64,000 nt of DNA, taken from NCBI RefSeq assembly GCF_900302455.1, contig NZ_ONZG01000008.1:206615-270614 (forward strand). The letters run 5' to 3'. Position numbers and translations under genes: made by a program. The notes under the pieces are model-generated. The model ran no database searches. It saw nothing but the letters and a program-made list of their open reading frames with translations, and was not told the origin of the DNA. This stretch comes from Falsiruegeria mediterranea M17. Its GTDB lineage: Bacteria; Pseudomonadota; Alphaproteobacteria; Rhodobacterales; Rhodobacteraceae. How positions within the stretch are numbered: the stretch's first letter is position 1; each line of letters opens with the position of its first letter. This document shows positions 52,444 through 61,946 of this stretch, in pieces.

Positions 52444-53139
52444 ATGCTGCGAATTGGACTTGTTACGGTTCTGGTCTTTCTGGCTGGCACGGCGACGGCT
52501 GAGAAACTGTGGGACAAGGTGAAAAAGGGCGCGGAAAGCGCCGCAGAAACCGTTGGTGAAGGCGCTCAATCTGTCGGAAGCGCGGTGGAGCAGGGCGCCA
52601 AGGTGGTTGGTGAAACCGTGAATTCAACGACCGAGTTGGTCAGTAACGAAGATACGCCAGAAGCGACGCGGGCCAGACTGGACGCCATGTCAGAGCAAAT
52701 CCTGGCTCAATTGCTGGCGGAAAACGCTGATGCGCGTCAGCTGTTTGACCAAAGTGCGGGTTATGCTGCGTTTGATAGCCGAAAGGTGACCGTGTTCCCA
52801 GTAAGCGCCGGGTATGGGCGTGGGGTTGCGGTGTCCGGTTCCAATGGCGCACGTACTTATATGAACATGGGTACGGGCGGCGTAGGGGCTGCATTCGGGA
52901 TTGGTGGTTTTGTAAGCAAGTTCGTGATCATGTTCGAAACGCAGGCTGACTTTGATGGCTTTGTCACCAATGGGTATGACGCGACTGCCGAAGCAGGCAC
53001 CATGCAGGGGCAGGAAAGCAGCAATGAAACCGTGCGTTTTATCGAAGGGCGCTCATTTTTTGTACTGGGCAAAACAGGCTGGCGGGTAAACGCAAACGCC
53101 AGCGGCACGAAATACTGGCCATCTCCGGAACTAAATTAG
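52444..53139 (+). CDS. SYLF-domain exported protein with amphipathic N-terminal repeats
   Basis: A 231-residue exported protein: signal peptide MLRIGLVTVLVFLAGTATA, then an Ala/Glu/Val-rich helical stretch of about 45 residues (KVKKGAESAAETVGEGAQSV, GSAVEQGAKVVGETVNSTTE) with an 11-residue rhythm like LEA or apolipoprotein helices, then a SYLF domain (SAGYAAFDSRKVTVFPVSAG, GYGRGVAVSGSNGARTYMNM, GFVSKFVIMFETQADFDGF). SYLF domains bind membranes in eukaryotes. The start at 52444 gives the signal peptide. It is a distant paralogue of the Tat-exported SYLF protein at 19606-20190, and ends next to the convergent radical SAM gene. Confidence 0.85.
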   Translation: MLRIGLVTVLVFLAGTATAEKLWDKVKKGAESAAETVGEGAQSVGSAVEQGAKVVGETVNSTTELVSNEDTPEATRARLDAMSEQILAQLLAENADARQLFDQSAGYAAFDSRKVTVFPVSAGYGRGVAVSGSNGARTYMNMGTGGVGAAFGIGGFVSKFVIMFETQADFDGFVTNGYDATAEAGTMQGQESSNETVRFIEGRSFFVLGKTGWRVNANASGTKYWPSPELN

Positions 53140-53140
53140 G

Positions 53141-54094
53141 CTAGGCTGAACAACTTGCCCCGCCCAAGACACAAAACTTGGCGCAATGGGGGTGGTTCAA
53201 TTGCACATCGGCTTCGGCCTGTTCAAGAGTTTGACCCATCTCGAATTCAGGCGAATAGGGCAGGAGGGTACACGCCAGAACTGCCGGTTTGTCGGCGCCC
53301 TTGCGTTTGACCACCATCCGAGAATTCGAGCACATCACGGAACCCGGGCTTTTTCCCAGGATGCCCCAGCACGCGGTGGTGATTTCGGGCACTTCAACCG
53401 TTTCGTCCATTTCCGGGAACAGCACGGTTTGTCCAGGGTTCTGTGCGTCGATGTCGAACTCATGTTGGGCAAAGAAAGCCGCATAACCTGCGCGGCTTTG
53501 AACCTCGTCATGGTCCCAAAGGGTACGGCCTGCAATGGCCATTTTGAACCCGTGATCGCGCAGCCACCGCATGCCTTCAAGTGTCTTGGCAAAGCTGCCT
53601 GTGCCGCGTTCTTCATCGTGCAGGTCGGGGCGATAGTGATCGACCGAGATCCGCAGCGTGAGCTTGTCGGCGTAATCCCGTTGCAATTCCAACAACCCCT
53701 CGCGCATGGATTTGCGCATCATCGGACGCATGGCGTTCGTCAGGATCAGTACCTCGAATCCGCGTTCAAGCGAGACCCGCGCCATGTCGATCATCTCGGG
53801 GTTCATGAACGGCTCGCCACCGGTAAAGCCGATCTCGCGGATGGGCCATTTGCGTTCGGCAATCTGATCAAGATAATCGCGCACCTCGTCCGCCGTGATG
53901 TAGACAAGCGCGTCATTGGTCGGGCTGCTGTCGATATAGCAATTGACGCACTGGATGTTGCACAGGGTGCCCGTATTGAACCACAGCGTTTCCGGGTCGA
54001 CCAGCGCGACCGAGGCGCGAGTTTCTCCTTTGGCTGTCACAAAACTGTCTTCGAACTTGCCGACATTTGCGATCTGCGATCCGAGGTCTTTCAT
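53141..54094 (-). CDS. Radical SAM enzyme of unknown substrate
   Basis: A 317-residue radical SAM protein. The 4Fe-4S motif Cys-x3-Cys-x2-Cys is at Cys45, Cys49 and Cys52 (GTLCNIQCVNCYID), followed by GFTGGEPFMNPEM (the SAM-binding GGEP) and TLRISVDHYRPDLHDEERG. The C-terminal third holds more Cys (TTACWGILGKSPGSVMCSNS, LACTLLPY, HCAKFCVLGGASCSA), which suggests a second cluster like SPASM proteins. I cannot assign the substrate: there is no precursor peptide or partner gene beside it. It is convergent with the SYLF gene and divergent from zwf. Confidence 0.88.
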   Translation of the reverse strand: MKDLGSQIANVGKFEDSFVTAKGETRASVALVDPETLWFNTGTLCNIQCVNCYIDSSPTNDALVYITADEVRDYLDQIAERKWPIREIGFTGGEPFMNPEMIDMARVSLERGFEVLILTNAMRPMMRKSMREGLLELQRDYADKLTLRISVDHYRPDLHDEERGTGSFAKTLEGMRWLRDHGFKMAIAGRTLWDHDEVQSRAGYAAFFAQHEFDIDAQNPGQTVLFPEMDETVEVPEITTACWGILGKSPGSVMCSNSRMVVKRKGADKPAVLACTLLPYSPEFEMGQTLEQAEADVQLNHPHCAKFCVLGGASCSA

Positions 54095-54250
54095 GAACTT
54101 TCACCTTGCTGCCCGAGGTTTGATCTAGCCTATTTCGGGAAAGAAGTTAAAGTCGCCGATGATCGTCTGACAGACTTGTGAAGCATTGGGATTGAATAAT
54201 TGTTTGCGCTAACATTGGACTTTGCCAGTAAGAGAGCTTAAGGACGGATC

Positions 54251-55717
54251 ATGGTTTCACGTGTCATCCCGGTCGATCCCTTCGACCTGATCATATTTGG
54301 CGGCACAGGCGATCTTGCACGGCGCAAGATCTTGCCCGCATTGTTCCGCCGGTATTGTGCGGGGCAGATTCCGCAGGAGGCGCGGATCATCGGGGCTGCG
54401 CGTCGAACGCAGGATGCGGATGCCTATCGTGCGTTTGTCGCTGATGCGATCAAGGAATTTACGACGCCGCGCCACTGCGAAGATGGCACGCTGGACGGGT
54501 TCCTGTCCTGTCTGGATTACGTGGCGGTTGACGCCCTCGGTGCCGCAGGGTGGCAGGAATTGTCGGCCAAGATCACGGGCGACCGGGTGCGGGCCTATTA
54601 CTTTTCGGTCGGGCCGCGTCTGTTCGGTCCCTTGGCCAAGCGCACCAAGGCGCATGGGATGGTCAATGACCAGACCCGGATCGTGGTCGAAAAACCGTTT
54701 GGTCATGATCTGGACAGCGCCAAGGCTCTGAATGCGACGCTGGCTGATCATTTCCACGAAAGCCAGATTTATCGCATCGACCACTATCTGGGCAAAGAGA
54801 CGGTGCAGAACCTGATGGCCGTCCGGTTCGGCAATATGCTGTTCGAACCGCTCTGGAATAGCCAATACGTCGATCACATCCAGATTACGGTGGCCGAAAG
54901 CGTGGGTGTGGGTGGCCGCGGCGAATATTATGATCGCGCAGGCGCCATGCGCGATATGATGCAGAACCATCTGATGCAGCTGTTGTGTCTGATCGCGATG
55001 GAACCGCCGGCCAAGTTCGACCCGGATGCCGTACGCGACGAAAAGCTCAAGGTGATCCGAGCTCTTGATCCGGTTGAGCCGCATCACATCGTACGCGGAC
55101 AGTATCTGGCGCGCGATGGCGAGGCCGAGGAGCATCCAAGCTATCGTGAGGCGGTGGGAAATCCGCGCAGCACCACCGAAAGCTACATCGCGCTGCGGAC
55201 CCACATCAGCAACTGGCGATGGGCCGGTACGCCGTTTTACCTGCGCACGGGCAAACGGCTCAAGGCGCGGTCGTCCGTGATCAACGTCATGTTCAAGGAC
55301 GCACCGCATTCCATCTTTGGCGCCGATGCCGGACGCCATGCCAACGTCTTGTCGATCCGCTTGCAACCGAACGAGGGCATCACCCTCAAGGTGACGATCA
55401 AGGAACCGGGGCAAGGTGGCATGCGTCTGGTGGATGTGCCGCTGGACATGTCCTTTGCCGAAGCCTTGGGGCCTGAGGGGCAGGATCCGCCTGACGCATA
55501 TGAGCGGCTGATCATGGACGTGGTGCGCGGCAACCAGACACTGTTCATGCGCGGGGACGAGGTCGAGGCCGCCTGGGCTTGGACTGATCCGGTGATTGCC
55601 GGATGGGAGGCGCGCGGTGACGTGCCCAAACCTTATGAAAGTGGCAGCACGGGACCCGGCGACGCCGAGCTGTTGATCAAACGTGATGGTCGCCATTGGC
55701 AGGGGATTAACCCCTGA
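54251..55717 (+). CDS. zwf: Glucose-6-phosphate 1-dehydrogenase
   Basis: First enzyme of the oxidative pentose phosphate and Entner-Doudoroff routes: it oxidises glucose 6-phosphate to 6-phosphogluconolactone with NADP. 488 residues. The nucleotide motif is IFGGTGDLARRK at residue 15, and the substrate-binding active site is YRIDHYLGKETVQNL with the catalytic His region. Later RTHISNWRWAGTPFYLRTGK is typical. First gene of a zwf-pgl-pgi operon: pgl starts ten bases after its stop. The start ATG at 54251 follows TTAAGGACGG. Confidence 0.96.
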   Translation: MVSRVIPVDPFDLIIFGGTGDLARRKILPALFRRYCAGQIPQEARIIGAARRTQDADAYRAFVADAIKEFTTPRHCEDGTLDGFLSCLDYVAVDALGAAGWQELSAKITGDRVRAYYFSVGPRLFGPLAKRTKAHGMVNDQTRIVVEKPFGHDLDSAKALNATLADHFHESQIYRIDHYLGKETVQNLMAVRFGNMLFEPLWNSQYVDHIQITVAESVGVGGRGEYYDRAGAMRDMMQNHLMQLLCLIAMEPPAKFDPDAVRDEKLKVIRALDPVEPHHIVRGQYLARDGEAEEHPSYREAVGNPRSTTESYIALRTHISNWRWAGTPFYLRTGKRLKARSSVINVMFKDAPHSIFGADAGRHANVLSIRLQPNEGITLKVTIKEPGQGGMRLVDVPLDMSFAEALGPEGQDPPDAYERLIMDVVRGNQTLFMRGDEVEAAWAWTDPVIAGWEARGDVPKPYESGSTGPGDAELLIKRDGRHWQGINP

Positions 55718-55727
55718 GAGTGATGCT

Positions 55728-56396
55728 ATGAGATTGGTGGAATACGCAGATCGCGACATGCTGGCCATTGATGTGGCCAATGTTTTGGCGGGCGCTTTGG
55801 AAACGGCGCTTTTGCGTCATGAGACGGTGTCCTTTGCGGTGCCGGGCGGTACCACGCCGGGGCCGATTTTCGACGCGCTCTGTGCGGCCAATCTGGAATG
55901 GGATCGGGTGCATGTGCTGCCCACAGATGAGCGCTGTGTTGACGAGGGCGATGAACGCTCGAATGCAAGGCTGATCAAGGAACGGCTTTTGACCAACAGG
56001 GCGTCTTCCGCTGTATTCCTGCCGCTCTTTGGCGGCGGCACAGCCGAGCAGAACCTGGCCGAAACCGAGGCGATGCTGGCCCCGCATTTGCCGCTGTCAG
56101 TGCTGTTGTTGGGCATGGGCAATGATATGCACACCGCTTCGTTGTTCCCGGGGATGGAGGGGCTGGATGCCGCACTGGCCTCGGACGCGCCGGTGCTGAC
56201 TGTTGCCCGACCTGAAACGCAACCCGAGGCCCGCGTGTCGTTGACCGGGCCTGTGCTGGACGGGGCGTTGTCCAAGCATCTGGTGATCTTCGGGCCGGAA
56301 AAACGCGATGCACTGGACCGTGCCATGACCATGCCCCCCGAAGAGGCACCAATCTCGGCCGTGTTGAACAACACCAATGTGTATTGGGCAAAATAG
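55728..56396 (+). CDS. pgl: 6-Phosphogluconolactonase
   Basis: Hydrolyses 6-phosphogluconolactone to 6-phosphogluconate, the second step after zwf. 222 residues of the DevB-type family: [17 protein letters not shown] near residue 38, [22 protein letters not shown], and [17 protein letters not shown]. The ATG at 55728 ([12 protein letters not shown]) follows GAGAGTG; the upstream open frame overlaps zwf and is not needed. pgi begins nine bases after its stop. Confidence 0.94.
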   Translation: MRLVEYADRDMLAIDVANVLAGALETALLRHETVSFAVPGGTTPGPIFDALCAANLEWDRVHVLPTDERCVDEGDERSNARLIKERLLTNRASSAVFLPLFGGGTAEQNLAETEAMLAPHLPLSVLLLGMGNDMHTASLFPGMEGLDAALASDAPVLTVARPETQPEARVSLTGPVLDGALSKHLVIFGPEKRDALDRAMTMPPEEAPISAVLNNTNVYWAK

Positions 56397-56404
56397 GTAG
56401 ACTG

Positions 56405-58012
56405 ATGTGGGATGAGCTGAACCGCCTGCGTGACGAAGATAAAGATCGTCGCATCATGGATCTGTTTGAGCGCGATGAGGGGCGGGCCGATGGGTACTCG
56501 GTCGAAACCGGTGATCTACGGTTCGACTATTCCAAGACATTGATTGATGAAGCCGTGCGCGCGGCGCTGATCGACTTGTGTGACCAGATCGATCTGGGCG
56601 GTCGCCGCGATGCGATGTTTGCAGGCGCAGCCATCAACGAAACCGAAGGGCGTGCGGTTCTGCATACGGCGCTGCGCAATCTGGACGGTGGGCCGGTTCT
56701 GGTGGACGGTCAGGACGTGATGCCCGGCGTGCTGGACATGCTGGCGCGCATGCGTGCCTTTGCCGAGGATGTGCGCCAAGGCGTGTTTGCCGGTGCAGGC
56801 GGCGCGATCACGGATGTGGTCAACATCGGCATTGGCGGTTCGGATCTGGGCCCGGCCATGGCGACACTGGCCTTGGCGCCCTATCACGACGGGCCTGCGT
56901 GCCATTTTGTGTCGAATGTGGACGGGGCTCATATTGCCGATGTTCTGGGTTCGCTAGACCCGACGCGCACCTTGGTGATCGTTGCATCCAAAACCTTCAC
57001 CACCATCGAAACCATGACCAACGCACGTACCGCACGCGCTTGGATGTCGGATGGTGGCGGTGATCCGGGGCAGCAGTTTGCGGCCGTGTCAACCGCGCTG
57101 GACAAGACCAACGCATTCGGCATCCCGCCCGAGCGCGTGTTCGGTTTTGAGGATTGGGTTGGCGGGCGCTATTCGGTCTGGGGGCCAATCGGGTTGCCGG
57201 TGATGCTGGCGATCGGGCCGCAGGCCTTTGACGCCTTCTTGCGGGGCGGGCAGGCGATGGATTTGCATTTCCGGTCCGCCGAATGGATCGAGAATATGCC
57301 CGTCTTGCTGGCTTTGACTGGTCTTTGGCACCATCAGATCTGCGGCTATCCAACCCGCGCGGTGCTGCCCTATGATCAACGCCTGTCCCGTTTGCCTGCT
57401 TATTTCCAACAGCTTGAGATGGAATCAAATGGCAAGTCGGTCGCAATGAATGGATCCGCGCTGACCGTGCCTTCTGGTCCGGTCGTCTGGGGGGAACCAG
57501 GCACCAACGGCCAGCATGCGTTCTATCAGTTGATCCACCAGGGCACCGGCATTGTGCCTTGCGAATTCATGGTGGCCGCCGAAGGTCACGAACCCGATTT
57601 GGCGCATCATCACCGCCTGCTGGTGGCCAATTGCCTGGCCCAGTCCGAGGCCTTGATGCGTGGCCGAACACTCGACGAGGCGCGCGCGCTGATGGCAGCG
57701 GGTGGGATGACGGGGGATGAACTGGAGCGACAAGCGCGCCATCGTGTGTTTGCGGGCAACCGCCCCTCGACCACGTTGGTTTATCCGCAGCTGACACCCT
57801 TTGTTCTGGGGCAGATCATCGCGCTTTATGAACACCGCGTGTTTGTCGAGGGGGTGATCCTGGGTATCAACTCTTTCGATCAATGGGGCGTCGAATTGGG
57901 CAAGGAACTGGCCACGTCACTTGCCCCCATCGTTGACGGTGATCAAAGTGCGGATGGAAAAGACGGATCAACTGCGGCCTTGGTCGATTTTGTTCTGAAA
58001 CACCGCTCCTAA
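56405..58012 (+). CDS. pgi: Glucose-6-phosphate isomerase
   Basis: Interconverts glucose 6-phosphate and fructose 6-phosphate. 535 residues. Signatures: [15 protein letters not shown] with the sugar-phosphate loop, [12 protein letters not shown], and the C-terminal [17 protein letters not shown]. The active-site Glu lies in the [20 protein letters not shown] region. The ATG at 56405 is chosen over a GTG-like upstream codon because the protein start ([17 protein letters not shown]) is typical. Last gene of the operon; its stop is one base from the stop of the convergent thioesterase. Confidence 0.96.
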   Translation: MWDELNRLRDEDKDRRIMDLFERDEGRADGYSVETGDLRFDYSKTLIDEAVRAALIDLCDQIDLGGRRDAMFAGAAINETEGRAVLHTALRNLDGGPVLVDGQDVMPGVLDMLARMRAFAEDVRQGVFAGAGGAITDVVNIGIGGSDLGPAMATLALAPYHDGPACHFVSNVDGAHIADVLGSLDPTRTLVIVASKTFTTIETMTNARTARAWMSDGGGDPGQQFAAVSTALDKTNAFGIPPERVFGFEDWVGGRYSVWGPIGLPVMLAIGPQAFDAFLRGGQAMDLHFRSAEWIENMPVLLALTGLWHHQICGYPTRAVLPYDQRLSRLPAYFQQLEMESNGKSVAMNGSALTVPSGPVVWGEPGTNGQHAFYQLIHQGTGIVPCEFMVAAEGHEPDLAHHHRLLVANCLAQSEALMRGRTLDEARALMAAGGMTGDELERQARHRVFAGNRPSTTLVYPQLTPFVLGQIIALYEHRVFVEGVILGINSFDQWGVELGKELATSLAPIVDGDQSADGKDGSTAALVDFVLKHRS

Positions 58013-58013
58013 A

Positions 58014-58490
58014 TTACCCCTCAGGCGTTGCACCATCGCGTTTGACAAAAACCTCGCGCAGCGTTTGCGGCAGCGGGTAGCGTCCCGACCCGTCGGGGCG
58101 TAACACGACCATCACGCCGGTCAGCGTGGCCCGCAAATCGCCAGACCACAGTTGTTGTTCAATCGTAAAAGACGTGTTGCGGAACCGCGTGACCCGGGCG
58201 GTGGTCACATAGATCTCATCCATTACCATTTCGCGGATGTAGTGAATGTTGGCGCTGCGGATCACCAGGCGCGGCGTTTCCAGACCCTCGTAACAAAAGG
58301 CGCAAAGATTATCGAAATACGACACTCTCAGGGTCTCGAACCATTCGATATAGGCCTTGTTGTTGACGTGGTTCAGCGGGTCGAGTTCGGCAAACCGCAC
58401 CTTGTCCGCCAACGCCAGCGGTTGTGGGGCGTCCAGGCCAAAGTCCAATTGTTCTTTTGCGGTCAACGGTGTGTGAAAACGAATATCCAT
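58014..58490 (-). CDS. Acyl-CoA thioesterase, hot-dog fold (4HBT type)
   Basis: A 158-residue hot-dog-fold thioesterase. The 4HBT pattern is VRFAELDPLNHVNNKAYIEWFETLR near residue 31, with Asp in the position of the catalytic residue, and later IREMVMDEIYVTTARVTRF. Such enzymes release CoA from acyl- or hydroxybenzoyl-CoA; the substrate is not known. It is convergent with pgi. An AMP-dependent acyl-CoA ligase is divergent from it 178 bases away; the two may act on the same acyl pool. Confidence 0.87.
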   Translation of the reverse strand: MDIRFHTPLTAKEQLDFGLDAPQPLALADKVRFAELDPLNHVNNKAYIEWFETLRVSYFDNLCAFCYEGLETPRLVIRSANIHYIREMVMDEIYVTTARVTRFRNTSFTIEQQLWSGDLRATLTGVMVVLRPDGSGRYPLPQTLREVFVKRDGATPEG

Positions 58491-58668
58491 ACCCGCATGG
58501 CTAGAGATCGCACCTCAGCAGCGCAAGCCGCGTTTTTCGAAGACGTTGCGGTACGGTTATGACTTGACATATCGAGCTCGGATCAATTGTCTGACATTTG
58601 ATTGTGGAATGCCTGAAACAGGTGAGGATCGGCCGGGAACAGGGCCGAACATATGGGAGGATTTTGGG

Positions 58669-60288
58669 ATGCTCGGACAGATGATGACGCAACCCTTGCT
58701 GATTTCGTCACTCATTGATCACGCCGCGCGGTATCATGGACAGACCGAGATTTGGTCTGCGAAAACCGGCGGGGGGATCGAACAGACCAATTGGGCTGGG
58801 ATCGCAGAAAATGCCCGTTGTTTGGGGGCAGCTTTGACGAACTTGGGTTTGGAGCCACAGACCCGCTGTGCGACCTTGGCCTGGAACAACCGACGCCATC
58901 TTGAGATCTACTATGGCACATCGGGGGCAGGGTTTGTCTGCCACACCATCAACCCGCGTCTGTTCCCCGAACAGCTTGTCTACATCGTCAATCATGCGCA
59001 GGATAAAGTCCTGTTTCTGGACGAAACTTTTGTGCCGCTGATCGCACCTCTGTTGGATCAGCTTGAAACACTGGAACATGTCGTTCTGATGGGGCCGCGC
59101 AACGAGGCGGCGGCCGAAAAGATCCCGGGGTTGAAGTTTTACGACGAACTGGTGGCCCAAGGTGATCGTGACTTCCAGTGGCCGGATTTGGATGAAAATA
59201 CGGCCTCAAGCCTTTGTTATACATCTGGAACGACCGGAAACCCCAAGGGTGTTCTCTATTCCCATCGGTCGACGGTTCTGCACAGTTTTGCGTCAAATAC
59301 GCTTGACTGCGTGGGGTATTCTGCGCGGGACGTTGTGATGCCGGTGGTGCCCATGTTCCACGTCAATGCTTGGGGTTCACCCTATGCCAGTGCCATGTCA
59401 GGCGCGCGAATGGTACTGCCTGGGGCCGATCTGCAAGGTAAAGCACTTGTCGAGCTGATCGACAGCTACGGCGTTACGCTTGCCCTTGGTGTGCCGACGA
59501 TCTGGGCGGGATTGCTGGCCTATGCGCGTGAGAATGACACGACGCTTGCAAGCCTGACCCGCACGGTGATCGGCGGCTCGGCCTGTCCGCCGTCGATGAT
59601 GGATGAATTCCGGGATGTTTATGGCGTCGAGACCATCCACGCCTGGGGCATGTCCGAGATGAGCCCGCTGGGGTCCACCAACACCCTTCTGGCCAAGCAT
59701 CTGGACCTGCCAGAAGCAGAGCAGCACAAATTGCGAGAAAACCAGGGGCGGCCGCCGTTTGGGGTCGAGCTCAAGATCGTGGACGATGAGGGCAAAGACC
59801 TGCCGAATGATGGGGAAACCCAAGGCGACCTGATGGTGCGCGGGCATTGGGTGCTCGACAGCTATTTCCTGAAACAGGGAGAAGAGCTGTTGCAGGACGG
59901 CTGGTTCGCGACCGGAGACGTGGCCACGTTGGATGCTGACGGATACATGACGATCCGCGACCGGTCCAAGGACATCATCAAATCGGGCGGTGAATGGATC
60001 AGCTCGGTCGAGCTTGAAAACATCGCTGTCGGGCATCCGCAGCTGGCCAGTGCGGCGGCCATCGGCCTGCCTCATCCCAAATGGGACGAACGCCCCGTGA
60101 TCGTTGCCGTTCGGGCCCCGGATCAGGATGTAAGCGAAGCGCAGATTCTAAGCTGGTTCGATGACAAGGTGGCGAAATGGCAGATCCCGGATCGGGCTGT
60201 CTTTGTTGATGCCTTGCCCCTGGGTGCAACAGGCAAGGTGCTGAAGCGCGAGTTGAAAGAGCAGTTCCGCGACTTGCTATCCGAATGA
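58669..60288 (+). CDS. Long- or medium-chain acyl-CoA ligase (AMP-dependent)
   Basis: A 539-residue ANL-superfamily acyl-CoA synthetase. Motifs: P-loop [22 protein letters not shown] near residue 182, [13 protein letters not shown] for adenylate binding, [17 protein letters not shown], the hinge [17 protein letters not shown], and catalytic Lys in [11 protein letters not shown]. The pattern is closest to fatty acyl-CoA ligases such as those named AlkK in Pseudomonas. The start at 58669 ([14 protein letters not shown]) is chosen because GGGAGG lies eight bases before it; an upstream frame from 58546 lacks support. Confidence 0.92.
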   Translation: MLGQMMTQPLLISSLIDHAARYHGQTEIWSAKTGGGIEQTNWAGIAENARCLGAALTNLGLEPQTRCATLAWNNRRHLEIYYGTSGAGFVCHTINPRLFPEQLVYIVNHAQDKVLFLDETFVPLIAPLLDQLETLEHVVLMGPRNEAAAEKIPGLKFYDELVAQGDRDFQWPDLDENTASSLCYTSGTTGNPKGVLYSHRSTVLHSFASNTLDCVGYSARDVVMPVVPMFHVNAWGSPYASAMSGARMVLPGADLQGKALVELIDSYGVTLALGVPTIWAGLLAYARENDTTLASLTRTVIGGSACPPSMMDEFRDVYGVETIHAWGMSEMSPLGSTNTLLAKHLDLPEAEQHKLRENQGRPPFGVELKIVDDEGKDLPNDGETQGDLMVRGHWVLDSYFLKQGEELLQDGWFATGDVATLDADGYMTIRDRSKDIIKSGGEWISSVELENIAVGHPQLASAAAIGLPHPKWDERPVIVAVRAPDQDVSEAQILSWFDDKVAKWQIPDRAVFVDALPLGATGKVLKRELKEQFRDLLSE

Positions 60289-60295
60289 TTGGGAA

Positions 60296-60318
60296 GGGCC
60301 GGTCGCTGGGACCGGCCC
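60296..60318. terminator. GC-rich hairpin between convergent genes
   Basis: Perfect 9-bp stem GGGCCGGTC / GACCGGCCC with a 5-base loop GCTGG in the 35 bases between the ligase stop and the mscS stop. No clear T-run follows on either side, so it may end transcription weakly for both genes. Confidence 0.5.
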
Positions 60319-60323
60319 AAACC

Positions 60324-61946
60324 TTAAGCGTCATCTGTCGACGAATGAGCCAGTTTCCCGTCCCAGGGCGCTTCGGGAATTTTGGGCACCTCGGGGTCCG
60401 AGATATATGACGGCGTCATGATCTGGGTCCCGTTTTCATTGAACACATCCACGATGTTTTCATGCAGGTCCGAGCGGATCTTTGGCAGACTGGAGCCCCT
60501 TGAGGTAAAAGCGTTGACCTCATAGTTGATCGCATAGTCCGCCAGCTGCGTCCAAAGCACAAACGGGGCAGGGTTCTTCTTGAGACCCTGGGTCCGGTGC
60601 GCCGCCTCGATCAGCATGGCCTTGATCTTTTTCGGGGGCTCCTCGTACCCGATGCCGACGGTGGTATGAACCAGAATGCCGCGTCCATCGACCTTGCGCG
60701 AGAAATTGACGACCTCGGAATTCAGCAGCTGAGCGTTGGGTATACTGATCATCTCGTTCTTGATCGACTTGATGACGGTTTCCATCAGCTTGATTTCGAC
60801 CACATCCCCAATCTTGTCGCCCACCTGAATGCGGTCGCCCACGTTGGTGCTGCGCCGGTAGATGACAAAAAGGCCGGCCATCATGTTGGAAACGACCGTG
60901 TTCGAACCCAACGACACCATAACACCCGCCAGAATGGTCAGCCCCTGAAAGGCCCGCGAACCCGAGCCGGGGATATAGGGATAGGCAAAGACCAATGCGA
61001 TCACGATGATCAGGATCTTGGTCAAAAAGAACGTGGGACCGATCCAGTGCTTTTCGAAATCGGCGATCTCGAACACACCTTGTTCCAGGTTGTCAAAGAA
61101 GATCCCGATGCCTTGGATCAGATACCGCGCGATCAGGGCGATGATGCCCAGCATGATCAGGTTTGGTAGGTATGCAATGATAGCGCGCATCACGCTCAAG
61201 AGGGGTTCACTGACGTATTTCAGCAAAAGCTCTGCCACCGGTCGGGTTTCGGCAAATGCCAGCAAAACAAAGCTCAGATAGTAGTAGAACAGGATCAGAT
61301 AGCAGGTCCACATAAAGATCATGACAAAGAAATTGACCAGGCTGGTCAGGGCTTTGCGTTGTAGAATAGACTTGGTTGCTGCCTCGACCTGGGCTGTCCG
61401 TTTCCGGGCCAGCTTTTCGACAAAATCCGACACTTTCCTGCGGCGTGTGAAAAACAGAAAACTCACGATCAGGAACCCGGCCGACCAGGCCACGGCGCTC
61501 AGGGCGCTGTCAATTCGAGCCGATTGAGATCGGTTTTCGCGGTACTTCAGAATGGCGGCTTCGATCGCCTGGGCCTGAAGGCCTGCAAGCACGTCAATTT
61601 CCATCTGCTCGAATTCCGCGTCCGCCACGGTGGTGACCGAAATCATCCTATCATTCACCAGGATGTCTTCGCCGAACTCGCCTCTTTGGATCGTGATCTC
61701 GAACCTGTCCGAGGCCATCGCGTTTGCAGCTTCGATTATGCGGTCCTGAATGCGTTCTGCCCGTTTTTCTGCAGGCAGGGCGCTCGACCCGCGGATTACA
61801 AACAATTCGTCGCCGTCTATGATCACGGGGGCCAGAAAGGAAGGATCGTCGCGAGTTGTTTCCTTTGATGTCGGACGTTCCGATTGGGCCGAAACCGAGG
61901 CGGCGGTTAGGATGCAAATGAATAGAGCACAAAGGAAGATTCTCAC
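60324..61946 (-). CDS. MscS-family mechanosensitive channel
   Basis: A 540-residue MscS-type channel that opens under membrane tension to release solutes. Signal peptide VRIFLCALFICILTAASVSA (GTG start), a periplasmic region, about four or five membrane helices, and the MscS core: FQGLTILAGVMVSLGSNTVVSNMMAG (pore helix) followed by the beta domain VGDRIQVGDKIGDVVEIKLME and SIPNAQLLNSEVVNFS. The GTG at 61946 overlaps the stop of the upstream mscS gene as GTGA, so I choose it over a longer frame starting at 62159. Two different channels are thus translationally coupled. Confidence 0.88.
   Translation of the reverse strand: MRIFLCALFICILTAASVSAQSERPTSKETTRDDPSFLAPVIIDGDELFVIRGSSALPAEKRAERIQDRIIEAANAMASDRFEITIQRGEFGEDILVNDRMISVTTVADAEFEQMEIDVLAGLQAQAIEAAILKYRENRSQSARIDSALSAVAWSAGFLIVSFLFFTRRRKVSDFVEKLARKRTAQVEAATKSILQRKALTSLVNFFVMIFMWTCYLILFYYYLSFVLLAFAETRPVAELLLKYVSEPLLSVMRAIIAYLPNLIMLGIIALIARYLIQGIGIFFDNLEQGVFEIADFEKHWIGPTFFLTKILIIVIALVFAYPYIPGSGSRAFQGLTILAGVMVSLGSNTVVSNMMAGLFVIYRRSTNVGDRIQVGDKIGDVVEIKLMETVIKSIKNEMISIPNAQLLNSEVVNFSRKVDGRGILVHTTVGIGYEEPPKKIKAMLIEAAHRTQGLKKNPAPFVLWTQLADYAINYEVNAFTSRGSSLPKIRSDLHENIVDVFNENGTQIMTPSYISDPEVPKIPEAPWDGKLAHSSTDDA

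Noticed and set aside
54257..55780. 507-codon antisense frame opposite zwf
   Set aside because: Same reason: zwf motifs on the plus strand are decisive and the antisense protein has no recognisable domain.
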